From the NCBI GenBank assembly GCA_012719815.1, contig JAAXZP010000403.1, positions 1 through 6,847 of the forward strand: 6,847 bases of DNA. Direction: 5' to 3'. The translations under genes and the position numbers were made by a program. Shown piece after piece: positions 1 through 4,690 of the stretch. Source of the DNA: Christensenellaceae bacterium (GTDB lineage Bacteria > Bacillota > Clostridia > Christensenellales > SZUA-584). Under the pieces are notes generated by a model. It saw only the letters and a list, made by a program, of their open reading frames with translations. It had not been told where the DNA came from and ran no database searches. Positions within the stretch are counted from its first letter, which is position 1, and each line of letters starts with the position of its first letter.

Positions 1-2
1 TC

Positions 3-599
3 CAAATTGTGTTAAAGACCCTACGTGAAGCGCGAGGGCTGTCCCAGGAAGATCTGGCGAAAGCAATTGGCGTCAGGCAATCTACTGTTGGGATGTGGGA
101 AAACGGAAAGAATAAGCCTAAATATAATACTTTGCTCAAACTGGCCGCGTTCTTTGATGTTGATGTGAATTACCTTGTTGGTGAGGAACAGAAAGACAGG
201 GCCGACGTTCTTCGCGTCCCAGTCCTTGGCCATGTCGCGGCCGGCATCCCTATTGAAGCCATAGAAGATATTATCGGCTACGAGGAACTGCCTGCAGCAT
301 CGTTCCAAGATGGTGAATATTTCGGGCTGCGTATTAAAGGCGACAGCATGGAGCCGCGCATAAAGGAAGGCGATGTGGTAATTGTCAGGCGTCAGCCTGA
401 TGTCGGCAGCGGCGAAGTGGCTGTTGTAATTGTCAACGGTCACGAAGCCACCGTGAAGCGGGTCGTCAAGCACGACAACGGCATTACCCTAATATCTTTC
501 AATTCGGCTTACCCTCCGAAGTTTTTTACCTGCAATGAAGTTTTAAACCTGCCGGTTGAGATCATTGGAAAGGTCGTGGAGTTAAGGGGGAAGTTTTAG
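3..599 (+). CDS. CI/LexA-like phage repressor, HTH-XRE plus S24 peptidase (5' end cut)
   Basis: This is a DNA-binding repressor that inactivates itself by Ser-Lys self-cleavage, of the lambda CI/LexA/UmuD type. Numbering from the GTG at 9, residues 1-58 form an XRE helix-turn-helix (SQEDLAKAIGV, then STVGMWENGKNKP). Residues 70-195 are the S24 domain: the expected Ala78-Gly79 cleavage bond in GHVAAG, catalytic Ser113 in GDSMEP and general-base Lys150 in ATVKRV. All key residues are present. The frame is open to the left edge (reading Gln-Ile before the GTG), and the HTH family normally has several residues there, so the true start is probably outside the window and the GTG is a fallback. The family responds to RecA-activated SOS signals, so it likely controls prophage induction. 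Its operator is not in view. The TAG stop directly abuts the next ATG, indicating one operon. Confidence 0.93.
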   Translation, partial: QIVLKTLREARGLSQEDLAKAIGVRQSTVGMWENGKNKPKYNTLLKLAAFFDVDVNYLVGEEQKDRADVLRVPVLGHVAAGIPIEAIEDIIGYEELPAASFQDGEYFGLRIKGDSMEPRIKEGDVVIVRRQPDVGSGEVAVVIVNGHEATVKRVVKHDNGITLISFNSAYPPKFFTCNEVLNLPVEIIGKVVELRGKF

Positions 600-1340
600 A
601 TGTATAATGATAGGTTGCCAAGAATTAACTTTAAAGATTCCGTTACTCCAGAGCAAAGAAAGCATGTTATGGATGCTGTTTATGATGCGTTCATTGAAGA
701 GGAGGCAGAAAGGCGCGGGCTTACAGTAGAGCAGTTGAAAGAAATTATGAAGCTCGAGGCTGAAGCAAAGATTCAAAGGGAAAAAGAAGCCGCAGAGACC
801 AAGCAACGCAGGGAAAAAGAAGCCGCCGCTACTCAGGAAGTCTATTCAGATTTCGATCTCGACCGAGAGAGTAACAATCCTGTAACGGGGCAGCGTTTCA
901 AATCTCTTCTCGACAGCGGAGTTGATGTAAAAACAGCTTATGAGGTTGTTCATATTGATAGTTTATTAAATAGCAAAAGGAAAAACATAACTAGAAGCAA
1001 ACGGTTTTGTCTAGCCTGCTGTGCGGCTTTAATCTTCCTCGCTATTGCATTATGTACAAGCGTGATCAGCAATGATAAAGCATACAACGATGGCAAAGAA
1101 GAAGGCCACAAATTAGGTTACGAGGATGGCTATGATGACGGCTTGACAGATGGTGTTTTTAGCAACGACGCTCGCGTACTCTGGTCAGTTTACATGAACG
1201 ATGATAACGCCTTCAAGGACGGCTACAATGCAGCTAAAGGTGATTTATCAAACTTAGTATACGACTTGGGTTATGAGGATGGCTATTTAGAAGGCTATTA
1301 CGACGCATCGCATGGAAAAAAGAATCAATATTGGGAATGA
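600..1340 (+). CDS. Membrane protein with coiled coil and Gly-X3 repeat tail, function unknown
   Basis: I cannot name this 246-aa protein. The N-terminal third (about 17-80) is highly charged and helical, rich in Glu/Lys/Arg/Ala with two REKEAA copies, and likely a coiled coil. Residues about 93-122 contain SGVDVKTAYEVVH, which resembles from memory a segment in Firmicutes phage structural or scaffold-like proteins; this is unverified. One membrane helix lies at about 136-157, preceded by KRKNITRSKR, so the N-terminus is predicted inside. The outer part has glycine at every fourth residue: G165, 169, 173, 177, 181, 185, then G224, 228, 232 with A236, surrounded by Asp, Glu and Tyr. The ATG follows the repressor stop TAG with no gap, and AAGGGGG at 584-590 gives a ribosome site 9 bases upstream. 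Co-expression with the repressor fits a lysogeny-expressed accessory gene, possibly surface-altering or superinfection exclusion (inference only). Confidence 0.85.
   Translation: MYNDRLPRINFKDSVTPEQRKHVMDAVYDAFIEEEAERRGLTVEQLKEIMKLEAEAKIQREKEAAETKQRREKEAAATQEVYSDFDLDRESNNPVTGQRFKSLLDSGVDVKTAYEVVHIDSLLNSKRKNITRSKRFCLACCAALIFLAIALCTSVISNDKAYNDGKEEGHKLGYEDGYDDGLTDGVFSNDARVLWSVYMNDDNAFKDGYNAAKGDLSNLVYDLGYEDGYLEGYYDASHGKKNQYWE
1116..1286 (+). repeat. Two copies of an 18-bp Gly-Tyr-Glu-Asp-Gly-Tyr coding repeat
   Basis: GGTTAYGAGGATGGCTAT occurs at 1116-1133 and 1269-1286, differing at one third-codon base. Both encode GYEDGY in the glycine-periodic tail of the membrane protein. The near identity at DNA level suggests recent internal duplication, or strong codon and peptide constraint. 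Confidence 0.7.
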
Positions 1341-1366
1341 ATAATCGGTCAATAAGGGCTATACTC

Positions 1367-1432
1367 ATGTGCCAAATGGTATCCACCAACTATAGAATAA
1401 AGCACAGGTATAAATGTAGCAAGATTGCCTAA
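1367..1432 (+). CDS. Candidate 21-aa basic peptide
   Basis: An ATG at 1367 opens 21 codons ending in TAA at 1430-1432. The peptide ends in YRIKHRYKCSKIA and is rich in Lys and Arg with two Cys. A plausible ribosome site, AAGGG at 1354-1358, lies 8 bases before the ATG. Its stop codon overlaps the start of the strong Shine-Dalgarno sequence of the next small ORF, so ribosomes ending here would sit on that site. No homology is recognised, and an ORF this short can arise by chance. The claim rests only on the ribosome site and the position in a chain of small ORFs. Confidence 0.3.
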   Translation: MCQMVSTNYRIKHRYKCSKIA

Positions 1433-1439
1433 AAGGAGG
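1432..1439 (+). promoter_or_regulatory. Strong ribosome binding site AAAGGAGG for a 12-aa leader
   Basis: AAAGGAGG matches the anti-Shine-Dalgarno sequence almost perfectly and lies 6 bases before the ATG at 1446. It is the best ribosome site in the element portion of the window, yet it serves only a 12-codon ORF. This suggests that the leader is translated to feed the coupled downstream ORF. Confidence 0.65.
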
Positions 1440-1445
1440 CAGATC

Positions 1446-1484
1446 ATGAAAACAAAATACGGACGGACAAGAGGTCGGAAATGA
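1446..1484 (+). CDS. 12-aa basic leader peptide, coupled to the next ORF
   Basis: The frame encodes MKTKYGRTRGRK and stops at TGA 1482-1484, overlapping the next start as ATGA at 1481-1484. It has a near-perfect ribosome site 6 bases upstream. Half of the residues are Lys or Arg. It is too short to have a fold of its own. The likely role is a translational leader delivering ribosomes to the 45-aa membrane peptide, although the peptide itself could act. No homologue is recognised. Confidence 0.45.
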   Translation: MKTKYGRTRGRK

Positions 1485-1618
1485 AACGTGCCAAAGATTA
1501 TGAAAGGCCCCCTATTCACCCCAGACTTCGCTGGATGTTCGGAAAAAGTATCTGGTTTTATCTGATATGTATCATCATCTTCATTGTGCTGGCTCTCCTT
1601 TTTGGAAAAGTTAATTAG
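1481..1618 (+). CDS. 45-aa single-span membrane peptide
   Basis: The ATG at 1481 opens 45 codons ending in TAG 1616-1618. The basic N-terminus starts MKRAKDYERPPIHPRLRW. A strongly hydrophobic helix follows at about residues 24-42 (WFYLICIIIFIVLALLF), with a short GKVN tail. The positive-inside rule places the N-terminus in the cytoplasm. GAGG at 1471-1474 is a second ribosome site 6 bases upstream, and the start overlaps the 12-aa leader stop as ATGA, so translation is probably coupled. The integrase starts 23 bases after the stop, so the two are likely co-transcribed. Excisionases are often small genes beside integrases, but this peptide is a membrane span, not a helix-turn-helix, so I do not call it one. 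Function is unknown; small phage membrane peptides can act in exclusion, toxicity or lysis control. Confidence 0.6.
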   Translation: MKRAKDYERPPIHPRLRWMFGKSIWFYLICIIIFIVLALLFGKVN

Positions 1619-1641
1619 TACGAAAGAATGGGATATAACGT

Positions 1642-2730
1642 ATGGCAAAAGCGAAGAAACTCCCTTCCGGCAATTACCGCGTGCAAGTATTCGCCGGATA
1701 CAAAAAAGACGATAAAGGTAATTATCTGCTTAACGCTAAAGGCAAGAAGATACCGGAATACGTTTCATTCACTCATCCAGATAAGGACGAGGCGGAGTAT
1801 CTTGCGGCCGAGTTTAAACGGGAACGGAAGACGAACTCAACACCTAGTGATCTAACAGTCAGGCAGGCCATAGAAAAATATATCGAATCCCGGACTAATG
1901 TCCTCTCGCCCACCACAATACAGGGATACAAAAAGATCGCAAAACATAACTTGCAAAGCATCATGGATATCAAGGTCAAGAAGTTGACACAGGAAGATAT
2001 CCAAGCCGCCGTGAACATTGACGCCATGACCCATAAACCCAAAACCGTTAAGAACGCCCACGCCCTGCTGTCTGCCGTTCTCAAAAAATATAGACCGAAT
2101 ATGCGGCTGGACACGTCATTGCCAGAGGATAAGAAAACATATAAAGTCCTACCGCCAGCGCAGGTACTTATTGATGCTGTATATGGTACAGATATCGAAT
2201 TGGCCGCGTTGCTCGCCATGTGGCTGTCGTTCTCTATGTCCGAAATCAAAGGCCTCAAGAAGAGCGACATCAAGGACGGTGTGTTGACACTGAACCGTGT
2301 CATGGTAGACGGCCCGAATGGCGGCACGATTGTTAAAGAACAGATGAAAGAATATGAACGCGCACGCAGGCATGTAGTGCCGCCGTATATTATGGAGCTT
2401 ATAGAAAAATGCGATACTGAGTATTTGGTCCCATTATCGCGCCATCAGATTGGATCGAGATGGACGGCTTTGCTCAAGAAGAATAATATACCACATATCA
2501 CATTCCACGACCTGCGTCATGTAAATGCGTCCGTAATGCACTTACTCAGAATACCGGACAAATACGCGATGGAGCGCGGCGGCTGGAAAACAGATAGAAC
2601 AATGAAAAAAGTTTATCAAAATGTATTTTCAGACGAGCGGCTGGCAGTTGACAGGAAAGTAAACAGGTATTTTGATAAACTTCTAAGCAATACAAAAAAG
2701 AAAATATCACACGAAATATCACACGTATAA
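1642..2730 (+). CDS. int: Tyrosine recombinase / phage integrase
   Basis: This enzyme catalyses site-specific integration and excision of the element. At 362 aa it has the usual three parts: an N-terminal arm-type DNA-binding domain (about 5-60; KLPSGNYRVQVFAGY), a SAM-like core-binding domain (about 68-155) and the catalytic domain (about 170-345). Visible catalytic positions are H289 and R292 in HDLRH, W315 in GGWKT where many relatives have His, and the nucleophile Y325 in KKVYQNVF. The first conserved Arg (usually GLRxSE) is not seen: the text is LSFSMSEIKGL, with Ser198 at that position. The ATG at 1642 is the first start after an in-frame TAA at 1636; its ribosome site is weak (GGGA, 8 bases upstream). 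It lies at the element's right end, pointing into the attachment region, as integrases commonly do. Identification as an integrase is secure; activity is uncertain because of the Arg position. Confidence 0.95.
   Translation: MAKAKKLPSGNYRVQVFAGYKKDDKGNYLLNAKGKKIPEYVSFTHPDKDEAEYLAAEFKRERKTNSTPSDLTVRQAIEKYIESRTNVLSPTTIQGYKKIAKHNLQSIMDIKVKKLTQEDIQAAVNIDAMTHKPKTVKNAHALLSAVLKKYRPNMRLDTSLPEDKKTYKVLPPAQVLIDAVYGTDIELAALLAMWLSFSMSEIKGLKKSDIKDGVLTLNRVMVDGPNGGTIVKEQMKEYERARRHVVPPYIMELIEKCDTEYLVPLSRHQIGSRWTALLKKNNIPHITFHDLRHVNASVMHLLRIPDKYAMERGGWKTDRTMKKVYQNVFSDERLAVDRKVNRYFDKLLSNTKKKISHEISHV
2702..2725 (+). repeat. Perfect tandem 12-bp repeat at the integrase 3' end
   Basis: AAATATCACACG occurs twice back to back, at 2702-2713 and 2714-2725, encoding the final ISHE-ISHV of the integrase. 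The repeat ends 5 bases before the last base of the stop codon and about 40 bases from the inferred junction with comEC. Direct repeats next to an attachment site are often binding sites for the integrase arm domain or for excisionase. That role is inferred from position only. Confidence 0.7.
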
Positions 2731-2732
2731 AT

Positions 2733-2757
2733 AAAATCCGCTATATAAAGCGGTTTT
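2733..2757 (+). terminator. Rho-independent terminator after the integrase
   Basis: CCGCT (2738-2742) pairs with AGCGG (2749-2753) around a 6-base loop ATATAA, followed by TTTT (2754-2757). The AAAA at 2733-2736 can extend the pairing past one unpaired T. It lies just after the integrase TAA. On the - strand the hairpin is followed by ATTTTA, so it may also stop transcripts coming from the interrupted comEC. The stem is short, so its strength is uncertain. Confidence 0.6.
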
Positions 2758-3244
2758 CGGCTATATTGCCGGGGTTGCGCACCCCGCGCGGCCGCTCCAC
2801 CCGGGCTGCGGCGGACAAAACGTCGCCGCACGCGATGTCAGCGTCCAGCTCAACGGGCACGTACAGCTTGACGTTGCCGCAGGGTTCCCCGTTCACCCGG
2901 GCGTCGTCCAGCAAACACACAACGCTGCCGTAGTCGTTCTCGTACGGCTCGGTATACACGCGGCCCGTCACCGCAAAGCCTTCGCACGTCGCGACCGGCG
3001 GCGACGCCATCGCGTTCGAGGCCAGGCAAGCCGCCAATAGCGCGCTCACCGCGCCGGCAAGCAGCAGCCAGCGCCTGGCGATCAAGCGTATACAAATAGC
3101 CGCAGCAGTCAGCGACGCCGCGGCTGTCGCGTATTCCCAAGCAGCTTGAACAAAGCGTCCCAGCACGACGCCGCATCCGAAGCACACCGCAAGCAGCACC
3201 AAAGGCCGCCTGTTTATTAACCGCTTCGGCGATACGGCGTCCAT
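2741..3244 (-). pseudogene. comEC: comEC, N-terminal fragment interrupted by the element
   Basis: ComEC is the inner-membrane channel that carries single-stranded DNA into the cell during transformation; the full protein is usually about 700-800 aa. Only 167 codons remain. Residues about 14-31, 36-55 and 59-78 are membrane helices, followed by the start of the extracellular DUF4131 domain (about 85 on; VTGRV, VKLYVP, GDVLSAAARVERPRG). At residues 157-159 it reads NPG, where the family continues with a Phe-Asp and Tyr-Leu motif. Here the frame instead runs into element DNA and stops at TAG 2741-2743. The missing part would include the competence membrane domain and the C-terminal metallo-beta-lactamase-like domain. 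The ATG at 3244 has GAGGTG 6 bases upstream (3251-3256) and follows the hydrolase stop by 3 bases, so the genes form one operon. The fragment alone should not transport DNA. Confidence 0.85.
2771..2785. other. Candidate attachment-site dyad at the comEC junction
   Basis: GGGGT (2771-2775) and ACCCC (2781-2785) form an inverted pair around TGCGC, over the comEC codons for the conserved Asn-Pro-Gly. Tyrosine recombinases bind inverted core sites flanking a short crossover region, so this is a possible part of the core. The arms are only 5 bases in GC-rich DNA and could be chance. The true core needs the other element end. Confidence 0.25.
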
Positions 3245-3247
3245 CCC

Positions 3248-3979
3248 CTACACCTCGTAGGATTGGCCTTCTTCTATCATTTCGGCGGACGGATAGCTTT
3301 CGCGCACCTCGGCCATCACGTCCTCCGGATTGTACTCCGGCAGCAGGTGCGTCACCAGCAGCCGCCTCACGCCCGCATCTTACGCGATGCGCCCCGCGTC
3401 CTTCGCGGACACGTGCGGCGCGGCAGGCGCCTTGTCCTTCTCCAGCAGCGCGGCCTCCATCACAAACAGGTCCGCACCCGCAGCAAATTCTATGATGCGG
3501 CCGTTGTCCCGGGTGTCGCCCGAATACACCAGCTTTCTGCCGCCCGTCGCAAACGACATCGCAAAGCTCGGCACCGGGTGCGGCATCTCGGCAAACGCGA
3601 CGTCCATACCGAACAGCTGTATCCGCATGCCGTCGGTCATAAAATGCGCGTCCATCATGGCGTGAGACGACAGCAGAGAGGATTCCGCATGAGGCTCCGC
3701 CGGCAGGTACACCGGCAGCGGCTCGGTGCGCCGGCCCAGCTTCCTGTCCACCTCCAGCGCATAGCGCAGCGTCAGCGCGTCGCCCATGTGGTCCGCGTGC
3801 AGGTGCGACAATACCAGCGCGTCGATGTCGCGCGAAGGCAACATATTCAGCAGTTTGGACAGCGCGCCGCAGCCCAGGTCAATCACGATATTCTTTCCGT
3901 TATGAGTCATCACATAACAGGAACAGCTCTCCCCCGCTTTGGGGTACGGCCCGTATTTGCCAATGCAGAAGAGTTTCAC
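3248..3979 (-). pseudogene. MBL-fold metal-dependent hydrolase with in-frame stop at codon 200
   Basis: The full frame is 243 codons plus stop, a typical length for YhfI/RNase Z-like metallo-beta-lactamase hydrolases. The metal site is visible: HLHADH at 59-64 (H59, H61, D63, H64), H134 in MPHPVP and D155 in YSGDT. A TAA at 3380-3382 occupies codon 200. The same frame then continues cleanly for 43 codons with family-like sequence (DAGVRRLLVTHLLPEYNPED) to the TAG at 3248-3250. The last metal-ligand His, H211 in VTHLLP, lies after the TAA, so the 199-aa product should lack a complete metal site. No frameshift is needed; one base change from a Lys, Glu or Gln codon explains it. The GTG start at 3979 has GGAGGG (3988-3993) 8 bases upstream and lies 16 bases after the transporter gene. 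The substrate is unknown. A sequencing error at this base is the main alternative. Confidence 0.85.
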
Positions 3980-3995
3980 AGCATCATCCCTCCGC

Positions 3996-4535
3996 TTATC
4001 GTTTGGACAGCTTCAGGGCCTGCGCCACGCGCCTTATCGGATAGTAGAGCGCCAGCGCGCCCGCCACGCCCGCGGCCCATTGTATCAGGTTAAAGACAAT
4101 CGTGCCCACAGCGTACGACCATCCGAAGCATATCCATTCGAACACGCCGTAGCCCGCCACCATCACCGCGCCGCCCAGTACGGAAGCGCCGGCGAACCAG
4201 CCGAACCCGCCTTTTTTGGTCAGTACGGCGCACAGCAGCCCCATCGCCGCCTTGATAACCAGCGTGGCCGGCGCATACACAGGAAAACCGAGAAGCAGAT
4301 CGGATAGGGCGCTGCCGATGCCGGCCGCCGCGGCAGCCCAGGGCGCGCCCACCAGCAGGCCTGAACAGTATATCACGCAGTCGCCGATGTTCATGTACGC
4401 GCCGCTGGCATTGACCGGTATCTTAATGAGGTACGTAAAAACGAATACCAGGGCAGCCAGCATGCTGGTGATCACAAGCGTCTTTGTGTAATTCTTTCGC
4501 GCCAATTCCCGTCCCCTTCTCCCTTTTTTTCTCAT
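3996..4535 (-). CDS. ECF-type transporter S component (vitamin or precursor uptake)
   Basis: This is a small membrane protein that binds a vitamin or precursor for an energy-coupling-factor transporter. From the ATG at 4535 it is 179 aa, with membrane helices at about 19-38, 55-78, 86-105, 112-134 and 143-165. The segment GAYMNIGDCVIY, then GIGSALSDLLLGF, then APATLVIKAAMGLL is characteristic of the PF07155-like S-component group. Substrate cannot be assigned by reading. No ATPase or T-component genes are adjacent, so it probably shares a common ECF module encoded elsewhere. The start is uncertain: ATG 4535 has no clear ribosome site, whereas TTG at 4505 has AAGGGG 7 bases upstream and would give MARKNYTKTL. 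The longer frame to 4628 adds GC-rich low-complexity sequence and overlaps likely leader structure, so I reject it. It is the first gene of the - strand operon. Confidence 0.87.
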   Translation of the reverse strand: MRKKGRRGRELARKNYTKTLVITSMLAALVFVFTYLIKIPVNASGAYMNIGDCVIYCSGLLVGAPWAAAAAGIGSALSDLLLGFPVYAPATLVIKAAMGLLCAVLTKKGGFGWFAGASVLGGAVMVAGYGVFEWICFGWSYAVGTIVFNLIQWAAGVAGALALYYPIRRVAQALKLSKR

Positions 4536-4690
4536 TCTAATGGATTTCCCGCCGGGGCGCAATCGTATTTTGCAGGGATATTCGCCCTTCCCTGCGGCGG
4601 TTCGCGCCGTGCTCCCGCAAGGCGGCAATCACGCGGAAGCCGCCTCTTCATATACTGTATTATCTTATCTTTCTGTCGGGGGCTTTCACT
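4536..4690. promoter_or_regulatory. Divergent intergenic region with three hairpins
   Basis: These 155 bases separate the transporter operon (-) from asnB (+). Three inverted repeats follow one another: GCAGGGA/TCCCTGC (4572-4578 with 4589-4595, 10-base loop), CGGCG/CGCCG (4595-4599 with 4605-4609), and GGCGGC/GCCGCC (4621-4626 with 4639-4644). They would form in an RNA leader of the transporter operon, where ECF S genes often carry riboswitches. I find no conserved TPP, FMN or cobalamin core, so no class is assigned. An AT-rich island at 4646-4672 includes TATACT (4651-4656), a possible asnB -10 box, but no convincing -35 box. Confidence 0.4.

Larger units (their letters stand above)
1..2767 (+). 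mobile_element. Integrative element or prophage, integrase end (partial)
   Basis: The stretch from the left edge to the end of the integrase region carries a phage-type repressor, an accessory membrane protein, small ORFs and a tyrosine recombinase, all on the + strand. Its base composition is clearly less GC-rich than the DNA to the right. The boundary is inferred from comEC: on the - strand, host homology lasts through the Asn-Pro-Gly codons at about 2768-2776 and then becomes unrelated. The exact attachment core cannot be fixed with only one end in view, so the right limit is uncertain by some tens of bases. No structural, packaging, replication or conjugation genes are visible, so phage and integrative element cannot be told apart; the CI-like repressor favours a temperate phage. 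Confidence 0.8.

Noticed and set aside
1349..1640. Excisionase gene next to the integrase
   Set aside because: The only good small frame here encodes a membrane span, not a basic winged-helix or helix-turn-helix protein.
1628..1855. 75-codon + strand frame overlapping the integrase start
   Set aside because: It overlaps the integrase arm domain in another frame, and the integrase frame has clear family sequence from its first residues.
1773..2327. 184-codon - strand frame opposite the integrase
   Set aside because: It is the complement of a well-supported integrase and its sequence resembles no family.
3263..4093. 276-codon + strand open frame opposite the hydrolase
   Set aside because: It is antisense to a clear MBL-fold frame, is dominated by His, Arg, Gln and Ala as expected for a GC-rich shadow frame, and shows no recognisable domain.
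4540..4690. TPP, FMN or cobalamin riboswitch before the transporter
   Set aside because: I looked for the conserved cores on the - strand and found none; only unclassified hairpins remain.
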